Assembly: GCF_047528295.1 (NCBI RefSeq)
Contig: NZ_CP180001.1
Span: 620,001 to 684,000, forward strand
Source: Peptacetobacter sp900550335
Lineage (GTDB): Bacteria; Bacillota; Clostridia; Peptostreptococcales; Peptostreptococcaceae
Reading direction: 5' to 3'
DNA: 64,000 nt
Shown here: positions 8,417 to 16,602 of the stretch, piece by piece
How the letters are laid out: every line of letters starts with the position of its first letter
Numbering within the stretch: the first letter of the stretch is position 1
The notes under the pieces: generated by a model
Told to the model about the DNA's origin: nothing
Databases searched by the model: none
Seen by the model: only the letters and a program-made list of their open reading frames with translations
Made by a program: the position numbers and the translations under genes

Positions 8417-9367
8417 TTGGATAAGAAAAAATTACTTTCATTAGTTGTATCTGTTGCTATGGTAGCTACAGGGACAGTGTTAGCAAGTGCGGATGAGATA
8501 GATGATATAAATGCTGTACCAGATACAGAAACAGGAATAACAATAGATGAATATAAAGAATCTCCATATAAAGTAGCAACTGTAAAAGATGGTAAATCAG
8601 TTAATGTAAGAGTGGATGGAAATACTAAAAGAGTAGCTGGAGAAGGAGAACAGTTTAAAGTTAAAGGAATCCAGGGAGAATGGGTTAATGTTGAAGATGG
8701 TGAAGATGATGCTTGGATAGCTTCTGAATATGTTGCTATATCAGAAGGTGTTGCATTTACTACAGCATCTACATTAAACCTAAGAGCAGCGGACAATACA
8801 TCTTCAGAAGTATTAGAAGAATTAGATAAAGGAAGTGCTTTAGTAGTAGTTAAGCAGGAAGGTGATTGGATACAGGTTAGAAATCAGGGAAAAGAAGGAT
8901 ATGTTCACGCTGATTATGTAACTGATGAAGCTCCTGTAGTACCTACTGTAGACGTAGATGGAAATATAATAGATGTTCCTTCTGTAGATAGCTACAGTGC
9001 ACAGGCTGTATTAAACTTAGCATATTCTAAAAAAGGAAGCCCATATCTTTGGGGTGCAACAGGTCCTGATAAATTTGACTGTTCAGGATTTGTACAGTAT
9101 GTATATATAAACTCTGTAGGGGTATCTCTGCCAAGAGTATCTTCTGATCAGGCAAATGTAGGAACAGAAATAACTAGAGATCAGCTTCAGCCAGGGGATT
9201 TAGTATTCTTCACAACAGATGGAAGTGGTGGAGTAAGTCATGTTGGTATATATGTAGGAAATGGATGTATGATACATTCACCTCACAGTGGAGAAGTAGT
9301 AAAAGTAACTGACATAACATCAGATTACTACTCAAGTCATTTTGTAACAGCAAGAAGAGTATTATAA
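8417..9367 (+). CDS. Secreted NlpC/P60 endopeptidase with SH3b repeats
   Basis: A peptidoglycan hydrolase expected to cut the stem peptide (gamma-D-Glu to diamino acid) outside the cell. The protein has 316 residues. A signal peptide runs over 1-25 (Lys-rich start, hydrophobic core, cut near LASA-DE). Two SH3b wall-binding domains lie at about 52-108 and 112-170. An NlpC/P60 domain lies at about 195-316, with catalytic Cys 222 in DCSGF, His 275 in VSHVGIY and a third polar residue His 287 in MIHSP. The start is TTG (8417), chosen from the GAGGAGGG site 6 nt upstream; no ATG fits before the signal peptide. It is monocistronic. Confidence 0.92.
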   Translation: MDKKKLLSLVVSVAMVATGTVLASADEIDDINAVPDTETGITIDEYKESPYKVATVKDGKSVNVRVDGNTKRVAGEGEQFKVKGIQGEWVNVEDGEDDAWIASEYVAISEGVAFTTASTLNLRAADNTSSEVLEELDKGSALVVVKQEGDWIQVRNQGKEGYVHADYVTDEAPVVPTVDVDGNIIDVPSVDSYSAQAVLNLAYSKKGSPYLWGATGPDKFDCSGFVQYVYINSVGVSLPRVSSDQANVGTEITRDQLQPGDLVFFTTDGSGGVSHVGIYVGNGCMIHSPHSGEVVKVTDITSDYYSSHFVTARRVL

Positions 9368-9388
9368 TAAAATTTAAATGATATAAAC

Positions 9389-9425
9389 GAGTCATCTTGT
9401 AGATTTATAAGATGGCTCTTTTTAT
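9389..9425 (+). terminator. Terminator of NlpC/P60 gene
   Basis: GAGTCATCTT and AAGATGGCTC form a stem followed by TTTTTA. Confidence 0.85.
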
Positions 9426-9498
9426 ATTGATTATTTTATAGAATACCTAAATATGTGTTTTTGCTTCAGGCTTCAGCACGGCGCAGAACATTTTAGCT

Positions 9499-9664
9499 TA
9501 TCTAATGATTCAACTAAATATATTTAATTTTACTAGTGGATAAGAAAGATGATTGTATCATTTTTAGCGACAATGCGACTTGATCGCCTGGAGCGAAAAT
9601 AATACAATCATCTTTCTTGTAATTATGCTAAAATATAATTAATATATTTAGTTGACATTAGATA
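9499..9664. repeat. Long-hairpin repeat, copy E (minimal core)
   Basis: Complementary arms of about 65 nt (9499-9565 with 9596-9664) enclose a 30-nt core. Read on the minus strand the core is CTCCAG, then GCGA-loop-TCGC, then ATTGTCG. The core edges match those of copies at 33.8, 37.0 and 46.3 kb, but the arms are unrelated to theirs. A stretch at 9464-9487 (TTCAGGCTTCAGCACGG) resembles the left core edge of the longer copies and may be a decayed partial copy. The right arm reaches the pyrB leader. Confidence 0.65.
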
Positions 9665-9676
9665 GGTAAAGGTGAT

Positions 9677-9720
9677 AAGCTACTAATAGCTTTAAATTCG
9701 GTCCAGTGAGGCCGAGAAGG
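9677..9720 (+). promoter_or_regulatory. PyrR-binding-type RNA element at the pyrB ribosome site
   Basis: CGG-TCCAGTGAGG-CCG at 9699-9714 is a short stem closed by a loop matching the PyrR consensus (CCAGNGAGG). It is followed at once by the pyrB ribosome site AAGGAGG. An upstream stem AAGCTA / TAGCTT (9678-9692) may be part of the fold. Known PyrR sites bind the regulator in the presence of UMP. The position here suggests control of translation initiation rather than attenuation, since I see no terminator in the leader. Confidence 0.7.
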
Positions 9721-9732
9721 AGGAATTAAAAA

Positions 9733-10656
9733 ATGTTAAAATCAAGAAATCTAATACAGCCAGAAGACTTTACTGTTGAAGAAATAGATGAGGTTCTATC
9801 TCTTGGACAGAGAATAATGAAAAATCCAGAAAAATACATACATGTGTGTGATGGAAAACTTTTGGCAACTCTATTCTATGAACCATCAACAAGAACAAGA
9901 CTAAGCTTTGAATCAGCTATGAACAGACTTGGTGGACGTGTAGTGGGATTCTCAGATCCTAAAGCTTCATCTACATCTAAAGGAGAAACTCTTCAGGATA
10001 CAATGAGAACAGTATCTAACTATGTAGATATAATAGCTATGAGACATCCTGTAGCAGGTGCAGCAGCTGAAGCGGTAGAAGCATGTAGTGTTCCTTTCAT
10101 AAATGCTGGAGACGGTGGAAACCAGCATCCAACTCAGACTCTTACAGATTTACTAACAATAAAAACTTTAAAAGGAAATCTTAACGGCCACACAGTAGGA
10201 CTTTGTGGTGATTTAAAATACGGAAGAACAGTACATTCTTTAGTAAAAGCAATGTCTAGATACCCAGATACAAAATTTGTATTTATAGCTCCAGATGAAT
10301 TAAAAATGCCAGATAGCGTTAAAGAAGCTATAAAAGGACACGAATTTGTAGAAACTAATGATTTAGAATCAGCTATACCTGACCTTGATATACTTTACAT
10401 GACTAGAGTTCAGAGAGAAAGATTTGATGATATAGAAGAATACGAAAGATTAAAAGATACATATATATTAAACAAAGAAAAATTAACTGATGCAAAAGAA
10501 GATATGTTAATACTTCATCCACTTCCAAGAGTGAATGAAATATCTACTGATGTAGACGATGATAAGAGAGCTGTTTACTTCGAACAGGCAAAATTTGGAA
10601 TGTATGTTAGAATGGCTCTAATAATGAAACTTCTAGGAATAAAAGACCCAGAATAA
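9733..10656 (+). CDS. pyrB: Aspartate carbamoyltransferase catalytic chain
   Basis: Joins carbamoyl phosphate and aspartate to N-carbamoylaspartate, the committed step of pyrimidine synthesis. It has 307 residues, the normal catalytic-chain length. FYEPSTRTRLSFE carries the carbamoyl-phosphate site (STRT), and HPLPRVNEIS near the C-terminus carries the aspartate site. No regulatory chain gene (pyrI) follows, so control probably lies at the RNA level through the PyrR-type loop upstream. AAGGAGG precedes the ATG. It is the first gene of a three-gene operon, 32 bp ahead of pyrK. Confidence 0.96.
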   Translation: MLKSRNLIQPEDFTVEEIDEVLSLGQRIMKNPEKYIHVCDGKLLATLFYEPSTRTRLSFESAMNRLGGRVVGFSDPKASSTSKGETLQDTMRTVSNYVDIIAMRHPVAGAAAEAVEACSVPFINAGDGGNQHPTQTLTDLLTIKTLKGNLNGHTVGLCGDLKYGRTVHSLVKAMSRYPDTKFVFIAPDELKMPDSVKEAIKGHEFVETNDLESAIPDLDILYMTRVQRERFDDIEEYERLKDTYILNKEKLTDAKEDMLILHPLPRVNEISTDVDDDKRAVYFEQAKFGMYVRMALIMKLLGIKDPE

Positions 10657-10688
10657 ACTATCAAAAAATAATGCGAAGGAGAATATAG

Positions 10689-11375
10689 ATGTACAAAATA
10701 ATAGAAAATAGTTATATCGGCGAAGATATGTACAGAATGAAAGTCGCAGGAAAATTTGAAGGAAAAATGGGACAGTTCTATATGCTAAGAGCTTGGGACA
10801 AATACCCTGTACTTTCAAGACCGATAAGTATACATGACATAGATGAAGAAGGAATAACATTCCTTTACAAAGTAGTAGGAGAAGGAACAGAAATATTTGC
10901 TAAGCTTGTTCCAGGAGATGAAATAAAACTTCAGGGACCATATGGAAACGGATACGAAAAAGTAGAAGGAAAAATAGCTTTAGTTGGTGGTGGAATAGGT
11001 GTAGCACCTCTTTACTTAGTAGCTAAAACTATACCTGGATGCGATGCATATCTTGGATTCAGAGAAGAAGCGATATTAGTAGATGAATACAAAGAATTCT
11101 GTAATGAAGTAAAAACAACTACAGGAAATACATTCATAACAGATATACTAAATGTAGAAGATTACGACTACATACTATCTTGTGGACCAACACCAATGAT
11201 GGAAAAATTAGTTAAAATGTGTGAAGGTACAAATACAAGAATAATGATTTCTCTTGAAAATCACATGGCTTGTGGTGTAGGAGCATGTCTAGTATGTACT
11301 TGTAAAACAAAATTCGGAAATAAAAAGACTTGTAAAGACGGTCCAGTATTCTGGGGAGAGGATGTGATTTTCTAA
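10689..11375 (+). CDS. pyrK: Dihydroorotate dehydrogenase B electron-transfer subunit
   Basis: FAD and [2Fe-2S] protein that passes electrons from dihydroorotate dehydrogenase PyrD to NAD+. The 228 residues have a flavin-binding barrel with RPISIHDID, and a nucleotide-binding part with GGGIGVAPLY. A C-terminal Cys cluster CGVGACLVCTC...CKDGP supplies four ligands to the [2Fe-2S] centre. AAGGAG lies ahead of the ATG. The stop overlaps the pyrD start by one base (TAATG), which indicates coupled translation and equal amounts of both subunits. Confidence 0.95.
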   Translation: MYKIIENSYIGEDMYRMKVAGKFEGKMGQFYMLRAWDKYPVLSRPISIHDIDEEGITFLYKVVGEGTEIFAKLVPGDEIKLQGPYGNGYEKVEGKIALVGGGIGVAPLYLVAKTIPGCDAYLGFREEAILVDEYKEFCNEVKTTTGNTFITDILNVEDYDYILSCGPTPMMEKLVKMCEGTNTRIMISLENHMACGVGACLVCTCKTKFGNKKTCKDGPVFWGEDVIF

Positions 11376-12277
11376 TGGCAGATTTAAGAGTAAAATTTGG
11401 AGAAATAGAATTTAAAAATCCTATAGTAATGGCCTCAGGAACATTCGGATTTGGTAAAGAATACAATGAATATTATGATATAAACGAACTTGGTGGAGTA
11501 AGTAGTAAAGGATTAACTTTAAATGCAAAACCAGGAAATAATGGTTTAAGAATACACGAAACTCCATCAGGAATAATGAACAGTGTTGGGCTTGAAAACC
11601 CAGGCGTACAGGGATTTATAGACCACGAAATGCCTTTCTTCGGAAATCTAAACTGTGTTAGAATAGCTAACGTTGGTGGAGGATGCCTAGAAGATTACGT
11701 AAAAGGTGTTGAACTTTTAAATAATCAGGATATAGATATGGTAGAACTTAACATATCTTGCCCTAACGTAAAAGCTGGAGGAATGGCTTTCGGAATAAAA
11801 AATGAAGTAGCTAGAGAAGTGGTAAGAGAAGTAAGAAAAGTTTGCAAACACCCTCTAGTTGTAAAACTATCTCCAAATGCAGAGGATATAGTTGGAATGG
11901 CAAAAGTTTGTGAAGAAGAAGGTGCGGATGGTGTATCTTTAGTAAATACATTTAAAGCCCTTGCAATAGATATAAGAAGAAGAAAACCAGTATTTGAAAA
12001 TGTAACTGCTGGACTTTCAGGACCTGCTATAAAACCTATAGCTCTTAGAATGGTATACGAAGTAAGTAAAGCCGTAAACATACCAGTAATAGGAATAGGT
12101 GGAATATCTACAGCAGAAGATGTTATAGAATTTATAATGGCTGGAGCTACTGTAGTTCAGGTAGGAACTGCAAACTTTATGGATCCAGAAATAGGAACAA
12201 AAATAATAAAAGACCTTAATGATTTTATGGATAGGGAAGGAATAAAATCTCTTGATGAAATAAGAGGTATAATATAA
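11375..12277 (+). CDS. pyrD: Dihydroorotate dehydrogenase, class 1B catalytic subunit
   Basis: Oxidises dihydroorotate to orotate with bound FMN. The 300-residue TIM barrel begins ADLRVKFGEIEFKNPIV. The catalytic base is a Cys, in NISCPNVKAGG, as in class 1 enzymes. KLSPN and GIGGI supply FMN contacts. With pyrK it forms the NAD-dependent class 1B enzyme suited to anaerobes. It is the last gene of the operon and a terminator follows within 15 bp. pyrC, pyrF and pyrE are not in the window. Confidence 0.96.
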   Translation: MADLRVKFGEIEFKNPIVMASGTFGFGKEYNEYYDINELGGVSSKGLTLNAKPGNNGLRIHETPSGIMNSVGLENPGVQGFIDHEMPFFGNLNCVRIANVGGGCLEDYVKGVELLNNQDIDMVELNISCPNVKAGGMAFGIKNEVAREVVREVRKVCKHPLVVKLSPNAEDIVGMAKVCEEEGADGVSLVNTFKALAIDIRRRKPVFENVTAGLSGPAIKPIALRMVYEVSKAVNIPVIGIGGISTAEDVIEFIMAGATVVQVGTANFMDPEIGTKIIKDLNDFMDREGIKSLDEIRGII

Positions 12278-12290
12278 TATCTATAAAATA

Positions 12291-12324
12291 AAAAAAGTCA
12301 TCTCTGAAAAGGGATGACTTTTTT
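12291..12324 (+). terminator. pyr operon terminator
   Basis: AAAAAAGTCATC and GATGACTTTTTT flank a short loop after pyrD. Confidence 0.88.
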
Positions 12325-12400
12325 ATTTATAAGGTATTTGTAATATAGTTTATAAAAATAAATAATATTTGTATAACTAGAATAGAACTATTTAGAATTA

Positions 12401-13291
12401 TTAAATTTGATTATATTCATTTTTTATCTCATCTAAAAATAATGAAACTGATCTTTTGGGTTTGAAGTTTTTCTGAGAAATAGAATAGAATGTTCTAGAA
12501 AATTCGTTGTCTATATCAACGCAGAATATTTCATTAGAATTTTCAAATTGCTTACAAGCGGAACCAGATAAAATAGAAATTCCCATTCCATTTTTTACAG
12601 CCTCTTTTATTGAATAACTACTTCCTATGATGAAAACAGATTTGGGGATTATCTGTTTTTTGTTTAGAAAATATTCTGTAAGGAATCTTGTACCAGATCC
12701 TTTTTCCCTTAAAATCCAATTTTTTCCACTCAAATTTTCATAAGAATGTATATTAGATATATAACTTTTGTAATCATAAGGGAAAATCAACTTCATACTT
12801 TCTTTAAAGAATTCCTGTTGTTCGAAATCATCAGACATAATTTTTCTGTCTATAATACCTATATCTGCATTTAAATTTATTAAATCTTCTTTTACCTCAT
12901 CAAAACTTTTCATAGCTAGCTCAATGTCTATATTTGGATATTTTTTTGAAAAATTAGCTATGTATTTTGGAAGTATGTAATTTGCAGCTGATGGTACTGC
13001 TGAAATTTTTATACTTCCGCTGACATAATCGCTATCTATTTTGACTTCTAGCTTAGCAGCATCAATTATGCAAACTACTTCCTTTGCTCTTTTGTAAAGA
13101 AGATAGCCTTGTTCAGTTATTTTTATCGACTTTTGTCTAACTGACCTATCTATTAGTTTTTCTCCAAAATAGTTTTCGAGATTTTTGATGTGTACGCTTA
13201 CACTTGGTTGTGAAAGACTTAAATATTCTGCAGCTTTGGTAAAATTCTTGATTTCAACAACAGCGATAAATGTTTTTAATTCCTCTAACAA
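12401..13291 (-). CDS. LysR-family transcriptional regulator
   Basis: DNA-binding regulator of 296 residues. The N-terminal winged helix is clear (FTKAAEYLSLSQPSVSVHIKNLE, residues 17-39), followed by a linker helix and a two-lobed effector-binding domain starting GSIKISAVPSAAN. That start resembles the CysL/CbbR branch, but the effector cannot be read. It starts at TTG (13291-13289) with AAAGGGG 9 nt upstream; no ATG fits. LysR proteins usually control a divergent neighbour. Here the divergent side (13.3-13.8 kb) holds only small or decayed frames and then a CWB2 protein, so the original target may have been lost or may lie elsewhere. Confidence 0.9.
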   Translation of the reverse strand: MLEELKTFIAVVEIKNFTKAAEYLSLSQPSVSVHIKNLENYFGEKLIDRSVRQKSIKITEQGYLLYKRAKEVVCIIDAAKLEVKIDSDYVSGSIKISAVPSAANYILPKYIANFSKKYPNIDIELAMKSFDEVKEDLINLNADIGIIDRKIMSDDFEQQEFFKESMKLIFPYDYKSYISNIHSYENLSGKNWILREKGSGTRFLTEYFLNKKQIIPKSVFIIGSSYSIKEAVKNGMGISILSGSACKQFENSNEIFCVDIDNEFSRTFYSISQKNFKPKRSVSLFLDEIKNEYNQI

Positions 13292-13499
13292 ATCTCTCGC
13301 CCCTTTCTAAATAGTTAAAATTAGAAATTCTAGTATATTATAACATATATAAATATTTTAAAATATATTAGTAATAAAATAAAATATTATAAAAATAAAT
13401 AAAATTATAAAAAAATAGATGATATTTTAGTATGAAAGGTTTAAAAGTGATTGTATTTTTGATATAATTTTAATATAAACCAAAATCATAAGAAGGAAG

Positions 13500-13628
13500 A
13501 TGACAGAAATGCTTTTTATTTTGAAAGATATTTATATATTAAAAGAGAGACAGATAAGATTTATGCCTCTTTCTTTTGGTGCAAAAAATAATGATTTGAT
13601 AGTAAAGCACAGAGAAACTATATATTAA
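13500..13628 (+). CDS. Possible 42-residue small protein or leader peptide
   Basis: A short frame MTEMLFILKDIYILKERQIR... ending KHRETIY, with GAAGGA before either the first ATG or a second one at 13509 (better spacing). It runs into the stem of a terminator (13604-13652), so it could be a leader peptide with attenuation, a small protein, or chance. No family was recognised. Confidence 0.25.
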   Translation: MTEMLFILKDIYILKERQIRFMPLSFGAKNNDLIVKHRETIY

Positions 13629-13652
13629 TATATGGTTACTTTGTGCTTTTTT
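13604..13652 (+). terminator. Terminator upstream of CWB2 region
   Basis: AAAGCACA pairs with TGTGCTTT around a second palindromic stem (AACTATATATTAATATATGGTT), followed by Ts. It ends a short transcript that starts near 13.47 kb. Confidence 0.65.
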
Positions 13653-13684
13653 AATTAATAATTTTTTTATAAGGGGGCAATTAT

Positions 13685-13785
13685 ATGTATTTATCATTAT
13701 TAAGAGAGGATGAAAAAATTTAAAATTTAAATTAGCTTATGAGGTATCAAATAATGATACAGAAACAAGATACTACAATTATTAA
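13685..13785 (+). pseudogene. Decayed N-terminal fragment resembling TerB-type proteins
   Basis: After a good AAGGGGG site, ATG 13685 encodes MYLSLLREDEKI and then stops. A shifted frame continues KFKLAYEVSNNDTETRYYNY to 13785. Read together across the shift, this resembles the start of small TerB-like proteins of clostridia (a LL.E.EK.. FL.LAY.. SN pattern). The rest of such a gene is absent. It may instead be a 12-codon leader for the CWB2 gene 17 bp downstream. Confidence 0.3.
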
Positions 13786-13801
13786 AATGAGGTGATTTAT
13801 A

Positions 13802-15355
13802 ATGAGTCTAAAAAAAGGTTTAAGTGTATCAATGGCTGCAGTAATGTCTGTTGGAATGGTAGCTTCAGTATCATCTACAAGTGAAGCAGCAACAGCCGAT
13901 AAAATAATAGGAAGTGGAAGACATGAAACAGCGGTTAAAATAAGTCAGAAGGGATGGAAAAGTGCAGAAAACGCAATAATAGTAAATGATTCTGCAATAG
14001 CAGATGCACTTGCAGCAACACCATTTGCAAAAAATATAAATGCACCAATACTTCTTACTGGAAAAAATAGCTTAAATGCTAAAACAAAAGCAGAACTTGA
14101 AAGACTTGGAGTAAAAAATGTATATATTATAGGTGGAGAAGCAGTTCTTCCAAGTAATATTGAAGAAAATTTATCATCAGAAGGATATAATGTAGAAAGA
14201 ATAAAAGGTAATACAAGAGAAGAAACAGCTATAAAAATAGCAGAAAAACTATCTGAAAAAGTAGATATAAAAGAAGTCGCAGTAGTAAATGGTGTGACTG
14301 GTTTAGCAGATGCGGTTAGTGTTTCAGCAGCTGCAGCACAAAATAATATGGCTATAATTTTATCTAATAAAAAATCAGGGATAAATGCTTCAAAAGAGTT
14401 TATAAAAAAAGAAGGAATAAAAAAATCTTATATAATAGGTGGGACTGCTGCAGTTTCTCAGAGTGTGCAGAATTCATTACCTAATCCTGAAAGAATAAGT
14501 GGGGGAAATAGAAATATAACTAATGCTAAAGTAATAAATAAGTTCTATAGTGCAAAGAATTTAAACAACATATATGTAGCAAAAGATGGAAGTAAAAGTT
14601 CAAGCCAACTTGTAGATGCGCTAGCTGTAGGAGTATTAGCTGCAAAAGAAAAATCACCTGTGCTTATTGCTTCAAATGAGTTAGCTTTATCACAGAAGGG
14701 AATTTTTAATGGTAAAAAGTTTAAAAAGATAGTTCAGGTAGGCGGAAATGGAAATGAAAAAGCATTTGCGGAGGCAAATAATATTCAAAAGGGAAAAATA
14801 AAAACAGGCAAAAGAATACAGAGCTTATACTGTAAAAATGCTTGGTATGATATAAATGATAACAACAAAAAAATAGTTTTTACAAAAGATACATTTAATG
14901 GACATCCTTGCAAGGTAATCAGTACACCAGATAAATATAAATGTGTATTTGAAGTATATGAAGGTAACTCTGTAAAAAAATATAAAATAGATGGCATGAC
15001 AGAATTAGGGGTAATGTTCTGTAAATATAATGAGGAAAAAGGAAAATTTGAACCATCTTCATTATTAACAGAAAGCCCTATGAAAAATGGATTTGAAAAA
15101 TGTTATGGAACATGGATAAATGATTTTACTGGTGATAAGCTAGAAGTGACAAAAAATAGTATAAATGGATATTCGTATAAAGTTATAAAATCAGATTACG
15201 ATGAGGGAACATATATATATATTATTGAAGCAGATGTTGATGGATATAATTTAGAAATGAAATTTGAATATGAAATGACAGGAAACATATTCTTATCAGC
15301 ATATAATCCAGAAATAGGAGAATATGAAGATCTAGGGGTTTATATGCAGCTATAA
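13802..15355 (+). CDS. Cell-wall-anchored protein with CWB2 repeats and duplicated C-terminal domain
   Basis: Surface protein held to the wall by cell-wall-binding 2 repeats, as in C. difficile S-layer paralogues. The protein has 517 residues. A signal peptide runs over 1-30 (cut near SEAA-TADK). Three CWB2 repeats span about 33-330, with the recurring VYIIGG / SYIIGG / KIVQVGG turns and R(I)xGxxRxxTA starts. The remaining 170 residues hold two related units, beginning AWYDINDNNKKIVFTKDTF and TWINDFTGDKLEVTKNSI. Each has the G-x-W-x-(N)10-x-I-V-T pattern of lipocalin-like strands. That part is the effector and its ligand is unknown. GAGGTGATTT precedes the ATG. It is followed by a terminator. 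Confidence 0.88.
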   Translation: MSLKKGLSVSMAAVMSVGMVASVSSTSEAATADKIIGSGRHETAVKISQKGWKSAENAIIVNDSAIADALAATPFAKNINAPILLTGKNSLNAKTKAELERLGVKNVYIIGGEAVLPSNIEENLSSEGYNVERIKGNTREETAIKIAEKLSEKVDIKEVAVVNGVTGLADAVSVSAAAAQNNMAIILSNKKSGINASKEFIKKEGIKKSYIIGGTAAVSQSVQNSLPNPERISGGNRNITNAKVINKFYSAKNLNNIYVAKDGSKSSSQLVDALAVGVLAAKEKSPVLIASNELALSQKGIFNGKKFKKIVQVGGNGNEKAFAEANNIQKGKIKTGKRIQSLYCKNAWYDINDNNKKIVFTKDTFNGHPCKVISTPDKYKCVFEVYEGNSVKKYKIDGMTELGVMFCKYNEEKGKFEPSSLLTESPMKNGFEKCYGTWINDFTGDKLEVTKNSINGYSYKVIKSDYDEGTYIYIIEADVDGYNLEMKFEYEMTGNIFLSAYNPEIGEYEDLGVYMQL

Positions 15356-15388
15356 TTAAGTATAAAAAGTATTAAATAAAGATTTATA

Positions 15389-15442
15389 GCACTTGTTTAA
15401 ATTATTCAACAATAGATGTGTAATTTAAGCAAGTGCTTTTTA
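15389..15442 (+). terminator. Terminator of CWB2 gene
   Basis: AGCACTTGTTTAAATTA and TAATTTAAGCAAGTGCT pair around a loop, then a T-run. Confidence 0.9.
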
Positions 15443-15472
15443 TTAAAAGTTATCAATTAGGGAGGATATTTT

Positions 15473-15949
15473 ATGAAAAAATTATGTGTTTTAATAATGA
15501 GTATGATAATTAGCGCAAGTCTAATGGCTTGTAATAAAAAAAGTGAGGAAGCAGTTGTTAAGGAAGAACCTAAACAAGAAATAAAGGTATATTGTGCAAA
15601 ATGCGGTTCAGAATCTAATGAACTTAAAAAAGTTTGTTCAGTTTGTGAAGAAGAAACTACTTGGGCAGTTGAAAAGCCAGAAATAATAAAAGAAGAGGAA
15701 GAAGTAAAAGAAACACCAAATGAAGATAGAGACGATTCTGAGGCAGAAACTACATCAAACGAAAAGATGGGAACATGTGCTATATGTGGAAAACAGGACT
15801 CTCTTGATAATTTAGAACATCTACATGGAATAGGATATACAGTTCATATAAGTTGTCTTGAGTCATATCCAACATGTCAAAATTGTGGAAATAGTTTATT
15901 TGAATTTGAAAGTGATACACCAGGAATATGTTTCTCATGCGGAAATTAA
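15473..15949 (+). CDS. Lipoprotein with paired zinc-ribbon motifs
   Basis: Unknown function, 158 residues. The N-terminus is a lipoprotein signal with lipobox LMAC (Cys 20), so the protein is anchored on the outer face of the membrane. After a Lys/Glu-rich linker, CAKCGSESNE and CSVCEEE form one knuckle pair. After an acidic linker, CAICGKQ, HISCLESYPTCQNCG and CFSCGN form a LIM-like set near the C-terminus. Extracellular zinc ribbons on a lipoprotein are uncommon. It begins a three-gene run with two membrane-anchored paralogues (24 bp gaps), suggesting one transcript and a shared envelope role. Confidence 0.65.
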   Translation: MKKLCVLIMSMIISASLMACNKKSEEAVVKEEPKQEIKVYCAKCGSESNELKKVCSVCEEETTWAVEKPEIIKEEEEVKETPNEDRDDSEAETTSNEKMGTCAICGKQDSLDNLEHLHGIGYTVHISCLESYPTCQNCGNSLFEFESDTPGICFSCGN

Positions 15950-15973
15950 AATAAATTGAAGGGGTAATATATA

Positions 15974-16579
15974 ATGAAAAACGAAGAAAATAATAAAATT
16001 GCTACAATAGGAGTAGTAGGTATAATTTTAATAGTTTTTTTGAGTGTAGGATTTTTTATGGGAAGAAAAGTGGCTCCTGCTTGTGTTAATTCAAGTCATG
16101 ACGACCTAAAAGATAAAATTTCTTCTATAAAAGATGAAAATAATAAGTTATCTAATTATATAAATGCAGAAAAAGGAGAAGAAGCACAAAAGGAAGACAA
16201 AGAAGAAAATAAAGCAAAAGACAAAGAAACAAATAAAAAAATTAATAGCTATAATGGATATCCAGGTGGATATTTCAAATTAAAAAATGGAATATTTGAA
16301 AGTAGTTTTAAACAAAGTGAATATCTTGATACAGGTGTAATAATGACAGATATGTTTCCTGGGGCTAGTATTGTAACTTATGAGGTTACTCCAGATAATA
16401 AAGGTTTAATAAGTATATATTATGAGGATGAAATGATAAATTATGAAATATATGCAGAATGTAACCCAGAGGAAGAAAGGTACTTTATTAATGCAGCTAG
16501 ATATAAGGATTCTTTCAGCGATAAACCAGAAGAAGTTAGAAATATTTTAAATATGATTACAGAAGTATCTAGATATTAA
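15974..16579 (+). CDS. Membrane-anchored extracytoplasmic protein, paralogue 1
   Basis: Unknown function, 201 residues. A single membrane helix at about 8-29 (ATIGVVGIILIVFLSVGFFMG) is followed by APACVNSSHDDLKDKI, a short coiled coil, a Lys/Glu-rich spacer, and a 110-residue globular part facing outside. The next gene has the same layout (VGFF-GxKxAPxC plus coiled coil), so the two are tandem duplicates that have diverged in their outer domains. The start is supported by AAGGGG 9 nt upstream. Confidence 0.6.
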   Translation: MKNEENNKIATIGVVGIILIVFLSVGFFMGRKVAPACVNSSHDDLKDKISSIKDENNKLSNYINAEKGEEAQKEDKEENKAKDKETNKKINSYNGYPGGYFKLKNGIFESSFKQSEYLDTGVIMTDMFPGASIVTYEVTPDNKGLISIYYEDEMINYEIYAECNPEEERYFINAARYKDSFSDKPEEVRNILNMITEVSRY

Positions 16580-16602
16580 TATATTAAAGGAGATGTAAAT
16601 AA

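Noticed and set aside
9499..9664. Integron attC sites or a solitary rho-independent terminator as explanation for the long-hairpin repeats
   Set aside because: There is no integron integrase and no attC R-box. The arms are far longer than terminators, and the conserved part lies in the loop rather than the stem end.
12401..13291. LysR gene assigned as regulator of the CWB2 gene
   Set aside because: 500 bp of decayed and terminator-containing DNA separate them and no shared operator was seen, so the link is unsupported.
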